A DNA stretch of 64,000 nt. Origin: Actinokineospora inagensis DSM 44258. Lineage in GTDB: Bacteria > Actinomycetota > Actinomycetes > Mycobacteriales > Pseudonocardiaceae. The notes beneath the pieces were generated by a model, which worked only from the letters and a program-made list of their open reading frames with translations, did not search any database and was not told the DNA's origin. The stretch is taken from contig NZ_KI519517.1 of the NCBI RefSeq assembly GCF_000482865.1, positions 126,548 to 190,547 of the forward strand, given 5' to 3'. Shown piece after piece: positions 36,730 through 46,087 of this stretch. Position 1 is the stretch's first letter; every line of letters begins with the position of its first letter. The position numbers and the translations under genes are program-made.

Positions 36730-37286
36730 TTCGGTGAACCTCCCCAGAACAGCCAACCGGCTGCAACCGGCGACGACCCGGCGATCCGGCGCCACCGAGA
36801 AAAACCTAACCCGCGCTCCCCGCTATCCCATCGTCCATTTGAGTGACATTTCCTCGAGGGCCGTTAAAACGCCATTCCGGCCGGTATAGCGGAATTAGCA
36901 AACCGTTCCCGATACGGCAACCGGAGACCGCCGAACCGCCGGTTTGATCATGTGAGTCGGACGATCGGGTCGCGGGCAACCGGGGTCCGGGCCACCTTGG
37001 CAGGCGCGGGTCGGGGCCGCGCCGGGCTACCACCGGCCCGGGGAACGCCTCGATGTACCGCTGGCCGTTGGCGAAACCCCGGCGCGCGTTCACCGGCAGC
37101 CGCAACAGCCACGAGAACGGCACCACGTCGACGGCGATCTGATGTCTCCTTGCGCGAGGCGATGACCTCGGGCGTTACCGGCTTGGTTAACACCAGCCGT
37201 TGCCGGACAACCAGTGCGCAGCGGGCGATGATCGCCACGCCCACGGGCCGCCGCCGTGGCTTCGCGCTCGATGGTGACTGCGCCCC
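36730..37286. other. Gap between the RHS and WXG-effector genes
   Basis: 557 bases containing the RHS promoter. On the minus strand a 106-codon frame (36806-37126) reads plausibly at its start (WLLRLPVNARRGFANGQRY) and has AAGGAG about 20 bases upstream, too far to be convincing; it matches no family I recognise and may be a gene remnant. No repeats or RNA genes were seen. Confidence 0.4.
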
Positions 37287-38555
37287 TCAGAGCGTTCCGT
37301 GGGTGCGCCAGGGTCCGTCGGAGCCGGGCTCGGCGGCGGTGCGGCGTTGCTCGGCCCAGTGGTCTTGCCACTGCTTGACTCGCTCCTCATGGCCGGGCTC
37401 GGCGTCTTCGTCCCGGTGGGCCTGGTCGCTGGTCGCCTGGACGAACAGGTCGCCCGCGATCGCGGGTGCCTTGGGGGCCGAGGTGGTGAAGGTGTGGCCA
37501 CCGAGCTTCACCTCCACCTCCCGCTCCATGTGGTCCTGGATCTTCTCCAGGGTGGGGTTGGTTGACCCGAACTTGTCCTGGTAGGCCTCCTTCTTGCCCT
37601 TGCCCAGGTCGTCGCCGAGTTCTTTCCGGTAGCTCTTGAGCCGGTCGCCCTGGTCGCCCAGCTTCGCCAGCTTGTCCGCCCGGTTGGCGCCGTTGGCGGC
37701 CTCTTTGACCGCCTTGGCCGACTTGCCCGTCTGGAGGGCGAGCGTCTTGTGGTAGGCGCGCGTCGCCTCCTTGAGCTTCTTGCTGCTGCCGATCATCGCC
37801 CCGCGGGACTGCTTGGCGTCCTTGGCCACCTTCTCCAACTTGGTGACCACTTTGGACACCTTCGCGGCGTTCTCGCCCGCCAGGGTCGCCCCCTCGGCGA
37901 CCTCGTCGGCGATGAACGCGGCCTCGGAGCCGCCGAAGGTCACCGGGGCCAGTGCGCTCGCGGCGGCGAACTTGATGATCGCGTCCGAGCAGAACTGGGT
38001 GATCGCGTCCCGGATGGCGCCGCGCACCACACCGGCGACGTCGGCGGCGGCGGTCATGGCCGTGGCGGCGGACTTGGCGTGGTCGGCGCCGCCCGCGACG
38101 ACCTTGGCGAAATTGTCGACCGAGGCCCGGTAGGCGGCGACCGCCGTGCCCTGGCAGCCGTCGAGCGCGGCCAAGGCGCCGCTGTACTTCTCGGCGGTCT
38201 GCTGGAGTTGTTCGGCGATGTCCGACCAGGTGTTGGCCATGGCGTTGACCGCGTCCGGATCGCCCGCCAGCAGGTCCAGACCTTCCTTGAGGAAGCTGAT
38301 GTGCTCGATCAGCCAGCCCAGGACGCCGGAGAGCACGCTGCCCAGCGGGTCCATGGCGTAGCCGAGCAGGTCCATGCCGACGCCGAGCACGTCACCGGAC
38401 AGGGCGCCCCAGTCGCCGGTGAAGCCGTCGTAGATCAGGTTGGCCGAGCTGCCGAACAGGCCGGACGCGTCCCACGCCTGCGTCGGGCTGGCCGTGTTCG
38501 ACAGGAAACCGCTGGAGTCCTCGATGCCGCTGGCCGGGCTCTCCGGGGCGGTCAT
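37287..38555 (-). CDS. WXG100/LXG-like type VII effector candidate
   Basis: 422 residues. Residues ~40-85 are hydrophobic (LSGDVLGVGMDLLGYAMDPL, SVLSGVLGWLIEHISFLKEG). Residues ~100-210 form a WXG100-like helical module (ANTWSDIAEQLQQTAEKYSG, then GCQGTAVAAYRASVDNFA). The middle is a long Lys/Ala-rich coiled region. The C-terminus (HTFTTSAPKAPAIAGDLFVQ onwards) is a short polar domain that matches no toxin fold I know. It is last in a YbaB-EspC-effector operon and overlaps the EspC gene by 4 bases. That arrangement in actinomycetes usually exports the last protein through ESX; the target is unknown. Confidence 0.65.
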   Translation of the reverse strand: MTAPESPASGIEDSSGFLSNTASPTQAWDASGLFGSSANLIYDGFTGDWGALSGDVLGVGMDLLGYAMDPLGSVLSGVLGWLIEHISFLKEGLDLLAGDPDAVNAMANTWSDIAEQLQQTAEKYSGALAALDGCQGTAVAAYRASVDNFAKVVAGGADHAKSAATAMTAAADVAGVVRGAIRDAITQFCSDAIIKFAAASALAPVTFGGSEAAFIADEVAEGATLAGENAAKVSKVVTKLEKVAKDAKQSRGAMIGSSKKLKEATRAYHKTLALQTGKSAKAVKEAANGANRADKLAKLGDQGDRLKSYRKELGDDLGKGKKEAYQDKFGSTNPTLEKIQDHMEREVEVKLGGHTFTTSAPKAPAIAGDLFVQATSDQAHRDEDAEPGHEERVKQWQDHWAEQRRTAAEPGSDGPWRTHGTL

Positions 38556-38884
38556 TCGGCACCGCCGCCGAGCTTGTCCGCCAGCGCCTGGAAGCCCTTG
38601 GCGGCCTGGGTGTCGGTGTCGGAGTACGCCTGCCGCATGTCCGCGAACCGGTTGGCCACGTCCTCACCGGCTGACTTGGCGGCGGCCACGTGGGCCTCGG
38701 CGCTGTCGGTCCAGGCCATGAGCACCTCGGCGAGGAACTGCCCCACGATGCCGAACGCCCGCACGTTGCCGACGTAGTCACTGGCCGCGGCCGAGGCTTC
38801 CGGGAGGGAGTCCATCAGGGCGCGGAGTTCGCGTTCGTGGGTTTCCAGGACCTTGAGGTCGATCTCGAATCCGCCGTCGGGCAC
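38552..38884 (-). CDS. EspC-family (ESX) secreted protein
   Basis: 110 residues from GTG 38884 with AAGGGGAA upstream. FEIDLKVLETHERELRALMD, SDYVGNVRAFGIVGQFLAEV and a C-terminal RQAYSDTDTQAAKGFQALAD match the EspC family (PF10824): helix, AFG turn, helix, then the YxxxD export signal (YSDTD). Such small proteins dimerise with or escort a larger type VII substrate. It lies between a YbaB-like gene and the WXG effector, coupled to the latter by a 4-base overlap. Confidence 0.78.
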   Translation of the reverse strand: MPDGGFEIDLKVLETHERELRALMDSLPEASAAASDYVGNVRAFGIVGQFLAEVLMAWTDSAEAHVAAAKSAGEDVANRFADMRQAYSDTDTQAAKGFQALADKLGGGAE

Positions 38885-38886
38885 GG

Positions 38887-39372
38887 CTAGTTCCCCTTTC
38901 GGAGCTGGTCCTGGTGGTCGAAGTCCTGCTCGTCGTCCTCGCGGGGGGACGATGGCCGGGGGCGCCGCTCCGGTTGCGGCGGCGGGACGTTCGACGTCGG
39001 GGGAGTGGGTGCCGGTTCCGGGGGGATCTCGACCTCCGGAATCTGGTCCCGGACGAAACGCATGGCGGCGGAGTTGGCTCCGACGAGCGGTTCCATGACG
39101 GCGGCGATTTGTCCGGTCGCGGCGGCCTGGGCGCGTTTCGCGGTGGCCAGGATGAGGGCGGCGAGCCGGTCGCGCGGCATTTCGTCGGCTTTCGCGCTGA
39201 ATGTCAAGTTCTGCAGGGCGCCCGCGGCATTGACGGTCGTGGTGACGGTTCCGTCGGAGCTGGTTGCGGTGCCGGACAGGGCCGCGATCCTGGCTTTCGT
39301 CTCCTCGGCGCGGGCCAGGAGTTGGGCCGTGCGGCGCTCGTAGTCGCCGATCAGTTGCTGCGGGTTCGTCAA
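38887..39372 (-). CDS. YbaB/EbfC-like protein
   Basis: 161 residues from TTG 39372, preferred because GAGGGAG lies 7 bases upstream; the longer in-frame start would cross the terminator at 39469-39504. The first ~100 residues fit the YbaB/EbfC fold: TAQLLARAEETKARIAALSG, VTTTVNAAGALQNLTFSAKA and AALILATAKRAQAAATGQIA. In actinomycetes, YbaB-like proteins often head ESX-substrate operons, as here, where they may act as chaperones rather than DNA-binding proteins. The C-terminus is an acidic Pro/Arg/Asp-rich tail. The stop lies 2 bases before the EspC start. Confidence 0.72.
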   Translation of the reverse strand: MTNPQQLIGDYERRTAQLLARAEETKARIAALSGTATSSDGTVTTTVNAAGALQNLTFSAKADEMPRDRLAALILATAKRAQAAATGQIAAVMEPLVGANSAAMRFVRDQIPEVEIPPEPAPTPPTSNVPPPQPERRPRPSSPREDDEQDFDHQDQLRKGN

Positions 39373-39468
39373 CGCTCGTCTCCCTCGGGTGTGCCGCGGG
39401 ACAAGGTAGCAATGCGCGAACCGGCGGGGATGGGAATCCGGGAAGGCAAAGGAATGCCCAAGAAATGG

Positions 39469-39504
39469 TGATGCGGGGTGGGGCGTGTGCCCCACCCCGC
39501 ATCA
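39469..39504 (-). terminator. Strong hairpin terminator of the metalloprotease gene
   Basis: A perfect 16-bp stem (TGATGCGGGGTGGGGC with GCCCCACCCCGCATCA) and a GTGT loop, 33 bases after the protease stop codon and upstream of the YbaB-EspC-effector operon. Confidence 0.85.
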
Positions 39505-39537
39505 ACGGTGCCGGATGTTCAGTTGTGGTCTACCCGA

Positions 39538-42500
39538 TCAACTGGTCTGCAGGGCGACGTCGTCGATCAGGAAGCTGGTCTGCAGGCTCTGGTCCTCGAT
39601 GCCGGTGAACTTGATGCTCACCGACTGGCCCGCGAACTGGCCGACGTTGATCGTCCGCTGCTCGTACCCGCCATTGGCGTTGAGGTTCGAGTAGCCGGCG
39701 ACGGTCTGACCGCCGACGGTGACGGTGAGCTTGTCGTAGGCGACAGCCTCGTTCTCGTCGGTGGTGACGTGCAGCCAGTAGGTCAGCGTGGAGTTGGAGC
39801 AGCCCGCCGGGATGGTGACGGTCTGCGCCGCGCTGTCGGTCCGGGTGCTGCCCCAGCCGTTCAGCCACGCCTTGTAGTTGCCGCTGCGCGGGGCCTCCTG
39901 CGCCGACGCGTCGATCACGCCGGAGGTGGTGGTCCACGGCGAGGTGCCGCTCTCGAAGCCGCCGTTGACGATCACGTTGGAACCGGAGCAGTTGCCCGGG
40001 TTCGTGTTGCCCACGGTGAGGCTGTAGGTGGCCGAGCGGGTCGCCGAGCCGACACCGGAGATCGTGATCGAGTAGTTGCCCGAGGCCACCGACGAGCCGA
40101 CGTTGATGGTCGCGGTGGACGAGGAACCGGTCTGCACCGAGGACGGCGCGAACGACACGGTGACGCCCGAGGGGGCGCCGGTGGCCGACAGGGTCACGTT
40201 CTGCGCCGAGCCAGAGGTGGTCTGGGTCGACACGGTGGTCGTGGCCGAGGCGCCCGGCTGGACCGAACCCGAGGTCGGGTTCAGCGACACCGAGAAGTCG
40301 TTCGTCGGCGGCGGGGTGGAGCTGACCGCCAGCTTCCAGATCGTGTACGCCACACCGTCAGCGCTGCGGTCGAGCGCCGTCGCGTTGATGTTGCTGGTCG
40401 TGTCGCACGAGCTGTGGTAGCAGGAGTCGTACGCCGCGTTCGCGGTGCCGCCCCACTTCGTCGCCTGCGCCGAGGTCTTGCGCGCCGACGCGCCGGTGGC
40501 GTAGCCCGAGGACGCGATGCCCGCGTTCTGGAACGAGTAGTCGTCGGACCGGCCCGCGCCCTCGGTGTTCTCCTCCGGCGCCAGGTTCAGCGAGGTCCAG
40601 TACTCCTTCAGCGGCGCGGCCACGGTGGTGTTGATGTTGTTGATGAAGTAGCCACCGTTCTTCGACGCGACCATGTCGAAGTTGTAGTAACCCTTGATGG
40701 CCGTGCGCTGCGCCGAGGTCAACTGGTTGACGTAGTGCTTGGAGCCGTTGAGGCCCTGCTCCTCGTCGGTCCACCAGGCGAACCGGATGTGCTTGGCCAT
40801 GCTCGGGTTCTTCGCGGCCAACTGGAGGGCGACCTCCAGCAGGGTGGCCGAACCGGAGCCGTTGTCGTTGATGCCCGGACCGGCGGAGACGCTGTCCAGG
40901 TGCGCGCCGAACATGTAGGTCGAGGTGGCGTCGCCACCCGGCCAGTCGGCGACCAGGTTGTTCGACACGTAGGTGCAGGTGGTGCAGCTCTGCTCGGCCA
41001 CGGTGTACCCGGCGGCCTGCAGCTTGCCCTTCACATACGCGACGGAGGCGGTGTAGCCCGCGCTACCGGCGCGGCGGTTGCCGCCGTTCTGCGACGCGAT
41101 GGTGTTGAGCTGGGTCAGGTGCGCCTGGACCGCGGCCGGGTCGATGTTCGGCGCGCCCGGGTCCGGGTCGCCGCCGCCACCGGTGACGGTCAGGTTGTAG
41201 GTCGCGGTGTGGCTGGTCGCCCCGGCACCAGTCACGGTGATGGTGTACGAGCCGTTGGCCACGGTCGAGCCGACGGAGACGGTCGCGGTGGACGAGGCAC
41301 CGGACTGCACCGACGACGGGTTGAACGACACGGTCACGCCCGCGGGCTGGCCGGTCGCCGACAGCGTCACGTTCTGCGCCGAACCCGAGGTGGTCTGGGT
41401 GCTGACGGTGAACGAGCCGGAGCTGCCCTTGGCGATCGAGCCCGACGCCGGGTTGAGCGAGAGCGAGAACTCGTTGCCGCCCTGCGGGGTGCAGGACGTC
41501 GGCTCACCGGACTGCGCGGGCAGCGTGATGGCGTCCCACGCGGCCTTGGTGCGGTTGTAGAAGTTGCACGTCGGGTCGAGGTTCTTCGCTGCGGTCAGGG
41601 TGGCGATCCGGTACTTCTTGTAGGTCATGCCGCTGGTCTTGAGCAGCATGCCGCCGTAGAAGACCCGGCCCGCGTCCTTGATGCCGATGCCGGTGACCGA
41701 GGACGGCCCGCCGGAGCAGATCGGGCTGGTCGGCTTGCCGCCGCCGGGGTTGTTGCCCTCGGCGAGCAGGTAGAACCAGTGGTTGAGCGGGCCCGCCGCC
41801 GCGTGCACCTCGGTGTTGGGGATGGAGGCGCTGTAGCAGTTCGGGTTGTTGCCGACCTGCGAGGGGTTGTACATGTTCCGGATCGGACCGGAGCCCTGCA
41901 GGTTGATCGTCTCGCCGACCAGGTAGTCCGGGGTGTCCTTGGGGTTGTTGGCGTACGCCTCGGTCAACGCGCCGAAGATGTCACCGGTGCCCTCACCCAG
42001 GCCGGACTCCGAGGAGGTGCCGCCCGGGGTGTTCTGGTCCAGGCCGTGGCCGTACTCGTGGCCCACGACGTCCATTGAGGCGATCCACTTGTTGGCCGAG
42101 TTGTGGCCGATGGTGATGGTCGAGCCGTCCCAGTAGGCGTTGAGCTCGTTCAAGCCCACCTTCGCGGGCCAGCTACGGCCGGAACCGTTGTGGCCGTTGC
42201 GGCCCAGCCAGTCACGCAGCATGTTCGACTCCTGCTGCGCGGCGTACATCAGCTCACCGCAGCCGGTTTCCTTGCTCGACTCCGAACCGGTTCCCCAACT
42301 GTCGGAGGACTTCGAGAACACCGTCCCGGTGCTGTAGTCGGAGCACTGCAGGCCCGGTCGGTTCGGGTCGACGAGGCGGTAGCTGCCGCCGGAGTTCGTG
42401 GTGTCGATGGAGACGTTGCCGTTCCACTCACCGTTGACGGTGCCGTGCGCGGCGTCCTCGACCTTGTCCAGCACGGCGCCGGTGGTGGCGTCGACCCAGA

Positions 42501-43053
42501 CGTTGAGGTGGCTCGGGCCGCCCTCCTTGCTCGTGCCGACCAGCACGTGCTCCCAGGCCAGCTTGGGGGAGTCGTCGACGACCTTGACGACCAGCCTGCT
42601 GGACTCGACCTTGCCGGTGCTCGCCTGCAGGCCCCGGGAGGTCTGCTCGGCGGCTGCCTTGGTGACCCGGGCGGTGGTGGACGGGACGGCCACCTTCGAC
42701 GCCTTGGTCGCGGCCATGATCGCCTGGACCCGGCCCTGGCCGTCGGCGAGCACCGTCGCGTCGCCGCCGACCACGGGCAGGCCGCGGTAGCTGCGCTGGT
42801 AGCTGATCGAGTAGAGGTCGTTGAAGTACGGGGTGACCAGGTCCCGCGAGTAGGCCTCGTCCGGGCCCTTGGCCAGCGCGTCCGCGCCGCTGGCGGCGGC
42901 CCGGTCGGCGGCGGACACGGCCAGCGCCTGGCGGTCCTGCACCTGCGCTGCCTTGTTGTCCTGACTGGCGAACACCGGACTGACGGTCACCGCGACCGCG
43001 CCGCCGGCCAACACGGCCAGGGCTAGCCCGGCCGTGAGCGTTCTGCGCTTCAT
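39538..43053 (-). CDS. Exported M4 metalloprotease fused to an M28 aminopeptidase
   Basis: 1171 residues from ATG 43053 (AAGGAG 7 bases upstream). Order: signal peptide (1-~29); FTP/PepSY propeptide (~30-190, with [20 protein letters not shown]); thermolysin-type M4 domain with HEYGH (332-336) and third zinc ligand Glu354 ([12 protein letters not shown]); an Ig-like module (~525-622); an M28 zinc aminopeptidase (~630-915) with [19 protein letters not shown] and [14 protein letters not shown]; a second, near-identical Ig-like module (~918-1012); and a C-terminal jelly-roll ([17 protein letters not shown]). Each catalytic domain has its full ligand set, so both look active. An endo- plus exopeptidase on one chain would degrade external proteins to amino acids. 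The frame is continuous with no sign of a sequencing join. Confidence 0.9.
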   Translation of the reverse strand: MKRRTLTAGLALAVLAGGAVAVTVSPVFASQDNKAAQVQDRQALAVSAADRAAASGADALAKGPDEAYSRDLVTPYFNDLYSISYQRSYRGLPVVGGDATVLADGQGRVQAIMAATKASKVAVPSTTARVTKAAAEQTSRGLQASTGKVESSRLVVKVVDDSPKLAWEHVLVGTSKEGGPSHLNVWVDATTGAVLDKVEDAAHGTVNGEWNGNVSIDTTNSGGSYRLVDPNRPGLQCSDYSTGTVFSKSSDSWGTGSESSKETGCGELMYAAQQESNMLRDWLGRNGHNGSGRSWPAKVGLNELNAYWDGSTITIGHNSANKWIASMDVVGHEYGHGLDQNTPGGTSSESGLGEGTGDIFGALTEAYANNPKDTPDYLVGETINLQGSGPIRNMYNPSQVGNNPNCYSASIPNTEVHAAAGPLNHWFYLLAEGNNPGGGKPTSPICSGGPSSVTGIGIKDAGRVFYGGMLLKTSGMTYKKYRIATLTAAKNLDPTCNFYNRTKAAWDAITLPAQSGEPTSCTPQGGNEFSLSLNPASGSIAKGSSGSFTVSTQTTSGSAQNVTLSATGQPAGVTVSFNPSSVQSGASSTATVSVGSTVANGSYTITVTGAGATSHTATYNLTVTGGGGDPDPGAPNIDPAAVQAHLTQLNTIASQNGGNRRAGSAGYTASVAYVKGKLQAAGYTVAEQSCTTCTYVSNNLVADWPGGDATSTYMFGAHLDSVSAGPGINDNGSGSATLLEVALQLAAKNPSMAKHIRFAWWTDEEQGLNGSKHYVNQLTSAQRTAIKGYYNFDMVASKNGGYFINNINTTVAAPLKEYWTSLNLAPEENTEGAGRSDDYSFQNAGIASSGYATGASARKTSAQATKWGGTANAAYDSCYHSSCDTTSNINATALDRSADGVAYTIWKLAVSSTPPPTNDFSVSLNPTSGSVQPGASATTTVSTQTTSGSAQNVTLSATGAPSGVTVSFAPSSVQTGSSSTATINVGSSVASGNYSITISGVGSATRSATYSLTVGNTNPGNCSGSNVIVNGGFESGTSPWTTTSGVIDASAQEAPRSGNYKAWLNGWGSTRTDSAAQTVTIPAGCSNSTLTYWLHVTTDENEAVAYDKLTVTVGGQTVAGYSNLNANGGYEQRTINVGQFAGQSVSIKFTGIEDQSLQTSFLIDDVALQTS
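40008..40302 (-). repeat. Internal duplication, copy 2 (Ig-like module)
   Basis: Encodes [20 protein letters not shown] through TYSLTV. It is closely similar in DNA and protein to 41180-41475; for example both contain [18 protein letters not shown]. It lies between the M28 domain and the C-terminal jelly-roll. Confidence 0.8.
41180..41475 (-). repeat. Internal duplication, copy 1 (Ig-like module)
   Basis: Encodes [20 protein letters not shown] through TYNLTV, the linker between the M4 and M28 domains. Near-identity with the second copy indicates recent duplication or gene conversion, and suggests how the second catalytic domain could have been inserted between two copies. Confidence 0.8.
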
Positions 43054-43603
43054 CGAATGCTCCTTGTGTGCAGGGTTGCGCACGGCACGACCGGCTCCCG
43101 CCTCGTGGGCTGGAACAGGTTCGACGGTGGAGCCGGACGGCACCGAGCGCAGCGAAGCATCCGGATTTGGTCAAGAGATCGTCAAGACCTCGTTCGCCGA
43201 ACGGACTGTATTGTCAACTTCCGGCAAATCACTCGAAGTGCGGCAAACACGACAACCAGCGACAATGATCCGCGGTCAACTGGCAATTGGTAATTCGCGC
43301 TCGGTCCGCGAAAGCCGGTTCGCACCGTTCCCGATCACCGGATTTCCCCGTTCACAGCCGGTGCGGGCGCGAGGAATGTTCCCGGCGAACGCGCCGGTGG
43401 AACTCTCGTCGCCCGAACGACCGCCCTGCTGCCGGGCTCGTTCCGCGCGCGACCGGCGCGGGTGAACGATCACAGCGGGTCGCCTGGTAACGGCGTCCCG
43501 TTGTTGGTGGTGGAAGCGGCGCGCGACGGTAGACGGGCGGGCCGAGCCCCGTCCCGTTCGGGTTCGGCGCGCACCAGGTTCCTTCCCTGCAAGGAGAACT
43601 CTC
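43054..43603. other. Divergent promoter region of the two protease genes
   Basis: 550 bases between two exported proteases transcribed away from each other. The central part (about 43160-43320) is clearly less GC-rich than the flanks, as expected of promoters. No strong dyad or gene was recognised. AAGGAG at 43591 is the ribosome site of the cysteine protease gene. Confidence 0.45.
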
Positions 43604-44278
43604 GTGGATCGGACAACCCTCCGGCGGAGCCTCCCCGGCGTCGTCGCCGTGGCCGCGGCCGTCGCGACCGCGTTCGCCGCGCCCACCGCGGCGTCGGCGA
43701 GCACGGTCGACCAGGCCCAGCCGCACGGCCTCATCAAGACCGCGGACCACTACCAGGTGCAGGAGATCGCACCCGTGAGTGCCCCGCTCAACGCCACCGC
43801 GCTGGCGTCGAAGAAGCTGACCTACACCCAGCAGGTGCAGCAGCAGAACGAGTGGTGCTGGGCCGCGGACGGCTCCAGCATCGAGCAGTCGCTCGGCGGC
43901 ACCGCGAGCCAGACGCAGTTCTGCGCCGCGGGCAAGGGCACCGGCGGTAGCTGCTACAACCAGGCCGCGCAGATCTCCGAGATCGTCCGCGGTTTCCAGG
44001 GCACCGGGTTCAGCGCCCAGAACGCCAACGGCGTGATCAGCTTCGCGTCGATCACCAACCAGATCAACGCGGGCATCCCCAACCTCACCGGCATCTACTG
44101 GACCTCCGGTGGCGGGCACGCCGAGGTGATCTACGGCTACGACTCGACCAACCAGACCCTGATGATCGGCGACCCCTGGCCGTCGTACCAGCGCTACCAG
44201 ACCTGGGCGTACAACCAGTACCGCAGCAACGGCCAGTTCCGCTGGAACGACACCGTCGTGAACATCAAGAAGCGCTAG
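43604..44278 (+). CDS. Secreted AvrRpt2/papain-like cysteine protease (C70-type)
   Basis: 224 residues from GTG 43604 (AAGGAG 7 bases upstream). Signal peptide to about residue 32, then a ~40-residue propeptide-like stretch. The catalytic Cys85 lies in QQNEWCWAADGSS, the hallmark of the AvrRpt2-like cysteine protease family (PF12385); His172 lies in GGGHAEVIYGYD, and an Asp follows in MIGDPWP. These proteins are compact papain folds that cut specific proteins outside the cell. The next gene begins 9 bases after its stop, with its ribosome site overlapping the stop codon, so the two are made together. Confidence 0.83.
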   Translation: MDRTTLRRSLPGVVAVAAAVATAFAAPTAASASTVDQAQPHGLIKTADHYQVQEIAPVSAPLNATALASKKLTYTQQVQQQNEWCWAADGSSIEQSLGGTASQTQFCAAGKGTGGSCYNQAAQISEIVRGFQGTGFSAQNANGVISFASITNQINAGIPNLTGIYWTSGGGHAEVIYGYDSTNQTLMIGDPWPSYQRYQTWAYNQYRSNGQFRWNDTVVNIKKR

Positions 44279-44287
44279 GAGTCGCTC

Positions 44288-45064
44288 GTGGCCTGCCGGA
44301 AGTCTTCCGTGTTCGGCGCGCTGGCCGCCGCCTGCGCGCTGCTGTTGACCGGTGGCACCGCCTCGGCGAGCGTCGCGGTGCCACCACCAACCCCCGCGGA
44401 CTTCGCCGCCGCCATGACCGCCGCCAAGAGCGACTCGGCGCTCAGCTACGCGAAGACCAACTTCCGGCAGGCCCACGGCACCGACCCGGCCACCGTCACG
44501 GTCGCCGACCGCGGTGTCCCGGTCTACGTGCTCAACCCCGCGTTCGTCGCGGGCACCCAGGGCGCGCCGGCTGGCGTGCTGCAGTACATCGCCGTCACCG
44601 CCACCGCCAACACCGGCGAGACCGCCACCCTGCGCGCCGCCCCCGAGAGCCCCGGCACCTGGGCCGTTGGCAGTGTCTTCTCCGGCAACGACGAGGAGAC
44701 CCTCAGCGCGAGACTGCGCCCCGACGCCGTCCTGCTGAGCGAGCCGCAGATCAACGGCTGGTACGAGCTGTCCTCGACCGGGGTGACGCTGCTGCAGGCG
44801 AGCCTCCCGCAGTCGCCGGTGAACCAGTTCCTGTCGCTGGCCGAATACCAGAAGCAGGTCAAGTCCCGCTACGGCGACAAGATGCCCGGCTCCACCTACG
44901 AGAAGGAACACGGCATCGGCTTCGCCCGCGGCGACGCGCCCCCGCCCGCCGCACCAGGTCTGTCCACAGTGGCCATCGTGTTCATCGTCATCGGCGGGGT
45001 CGTGGTGCTCGCCGTGGCGGGGGTGTTGGTGCTCCGCCGCCGCAGGCGGCCGGAGACTCCTTAG
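44288..45064 (+). CDS. Membrane-anchored surface protein paired with the cysteine protease
   Basis: 258 residues from GTG 44288 (AGGAG at 44277). Signal peptide (FGALAAACALLLTGGTASAS), a ~180-residue extracellular region with no known motif (SYAKTNFRQAHGTDPATVTV, LQYIAVTATANTGETATLRA), a short Pro linker, one transmembrane helix (VAIVFIVIGGVVVLAVAGVL) and a basic RRRRRP tail: a type I membrane topology. It is coupled to the cysteine protease gene. It could be an anchor, inhibitor or substrate of that protease; the sequence does not say which. Confidence 0.7.
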   Translation: MACRKSSVFGALAAACALLLTGGTASASVAVPPPTPADFAAAMTAAKSDSALSYAKTNFRQAHGTDPATVTVADRGVPVYVLNPAFVAGTQGAPAGVLQYIAVTATANTGETATLRAAPESPGTWAVGSVFSGNDEETLSARLRPDAVLLSEPQINGWYELSSTGVTLLQASLPQSPVNQFLSLAEYQKQVKSRYGDKMPGSTYEKEHGIGFARGDAPPPAAPGLSTVAIVFIVIGGVVVLAVAGVLVLRRRRRPETP

Positions 45065-45086
45065 TGGACAGTTCGTCGGTGGGCGG

Positions 45087-45818
45087 TCACGGTCTGCGGC
45101 GTTTGCTTCCGCCGCGCTGAGCGGTCCGAGCCCGATTCGCAGCCCTCCGTCCGCCGGGCTCGGACCGCTTCGGCGGCTGCTGCCGTGATTCCCGCTGGGG
45201 TTGCTGCTGGGACTCTTGGGACCCCCGACTGCTGTTGACCGTCCGCCCCCGCACGATGCCGATGAACAACTCGATGTCGTCGTCCGCGCGGTCCTCCAGC
45301 CAGCACAGCGCCACCGGGGACTCCGGCACGCCGGTGATCGGTCGGTAGGTGAGGTCCCGCCGGTGGTACAACCGCGCCAGCGACTGCGGCACGACCACCA
45401 CCCCCACCCCGGCCGCCACCAGTTCCAGCGCGTCCGGCGTCGTGGCGGGCCGCTCGATCGCGGGCTTCCCCGGTGGGGCCGCCCAGTCCAGCGCGTCGTC
45501 GAGCGGGTGGAACACGACGTCGTCGGCGATGTCGTCGGCTGTCACCTCGTCGGCCGCCGCGATCACGTGGTCCTTCGGCACCACGACGACACTCGTCTCG
45601 GTGTACAGCGGAATCGCGTGCAAACCCTCCCGGTCCACCGGCAACCGCACCAACGCCGCGTCAACCGCCCCATCCCGCACGGCCCGCTCCGCCCCCGCCG
45701 CGGCGACGGCCACCAGGTCGAGCGGCTTGGTGGACCGCTCGGCCCAGATCCGCGCCCACTTGGCGGGTGTGGCCCCCGGTACGTAGCCGAGGCGGAAGGG
45801 CTGGTCGGGGCCGGTCAC
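45087..45818 (-). CDS. LysR effector-binding domain protein lacking the HTH
   Basis: 243 residues from GTG 45818; an in-frame stop lies just upstream, so no DNA-binding domain is attached. Residues 1-~195 match the LysR substrate-binding fold: FRLGYVPGATPAKWARIWAE, AALVRLPVDREGLHAIPLYT and ELVAAGVGVVVVPQSLARLY. The last ~50 residues are a Gln/Arg/Lys-rich disordered tail. Free-standing LysR effector domains occur in actinomycetes and may act as ligand sensors or bind DNA through the basic tail. The gene is convergent with the surface-protein gene, with only 22 bases between stops. Confidence 0.75.
   Translation of the reverse strand: MTGPDQPFRLGYVPGATPAKWARIWAERSTKPLDLVAVAAAGAERAVRDGAVDAALVRLPVDREGLHAIPLYTETSVVVVPKDHVIAAADEVTADDIADDVVFHPLDDALDWAAPPGKPAIERPATTPDALELVAAGVGVVVVPQSLARLYHRRDLTYRPITGVPESPVALCWLEDRADDDIELFIGIVRGRTVNSSRGSQESQQQPQRESRQQPPKRSEPGGRRAANRARTAQRGGSKRRRP
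45120..45169 (+). terminator. Inverted repeat inside the 3' end of the LysR-like gene
   Basis: AGCGGTCCGAGCCCG (45120-45134) pairs perfectly over 15 bp with CGGGCTCGGACCGCT (45155-45169), loop 20 bases. It lies 55 bases after the stop of the plus-strand protease/surface-protein operon and within the codons for the basic tail of the convergent gene, so it may terminate the plus-strand transcript. Confidence 0.5.
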
Positions 45819-46087
45819 CAGCGCAGATTACCGGGTGTACGCGGTCACCGAACGGGCGACCAGCCACCCGCGGGGACGGTGGCCTGCCCGCGCGGGGGCC
45901 GGACGGTCGTGGTTGCGCCGGAAGGCTTATCCCAGGCCGGTATAACGCGCACCGAACGTGATAACCGGATGGGATTGGTCTTGGATGTCCGACTGGGACA
46001 CGATGGTGTGGCCGGGAACGCACGGGAAAGCGCCCGGTGGTCGCGCCCGGACTCGCGCAGGGGTCAGGTGGTCGCACAGCGCCGAGG

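Noticed and set aside
29893-36846. 2317-codon open frame on the plus strand opposite the RHS gene
   Set aside because: It mirrors the RHS gene in a high-GC frame, is Val/Arg/Gly-rich with no domain, and has no ribosome site; the minus-strand frame has recognisable domains throughout.
36806-37126. 106-codon minus-strand frame upstream of the RHS gene
   Set aside because: The start reads plausibly but the ribosome site is ~20 bases away, the rest is Arg/Pro-rich, and no family is recognisable; kept only as a possible remnant in the gap entry.
39478-42078. 866-codon plus-strand frame opposite the M4-M28 protease
   Set aside because: Repetitive Val/Arg/Gly sequence that follows the protease codons; no start signal or domain.
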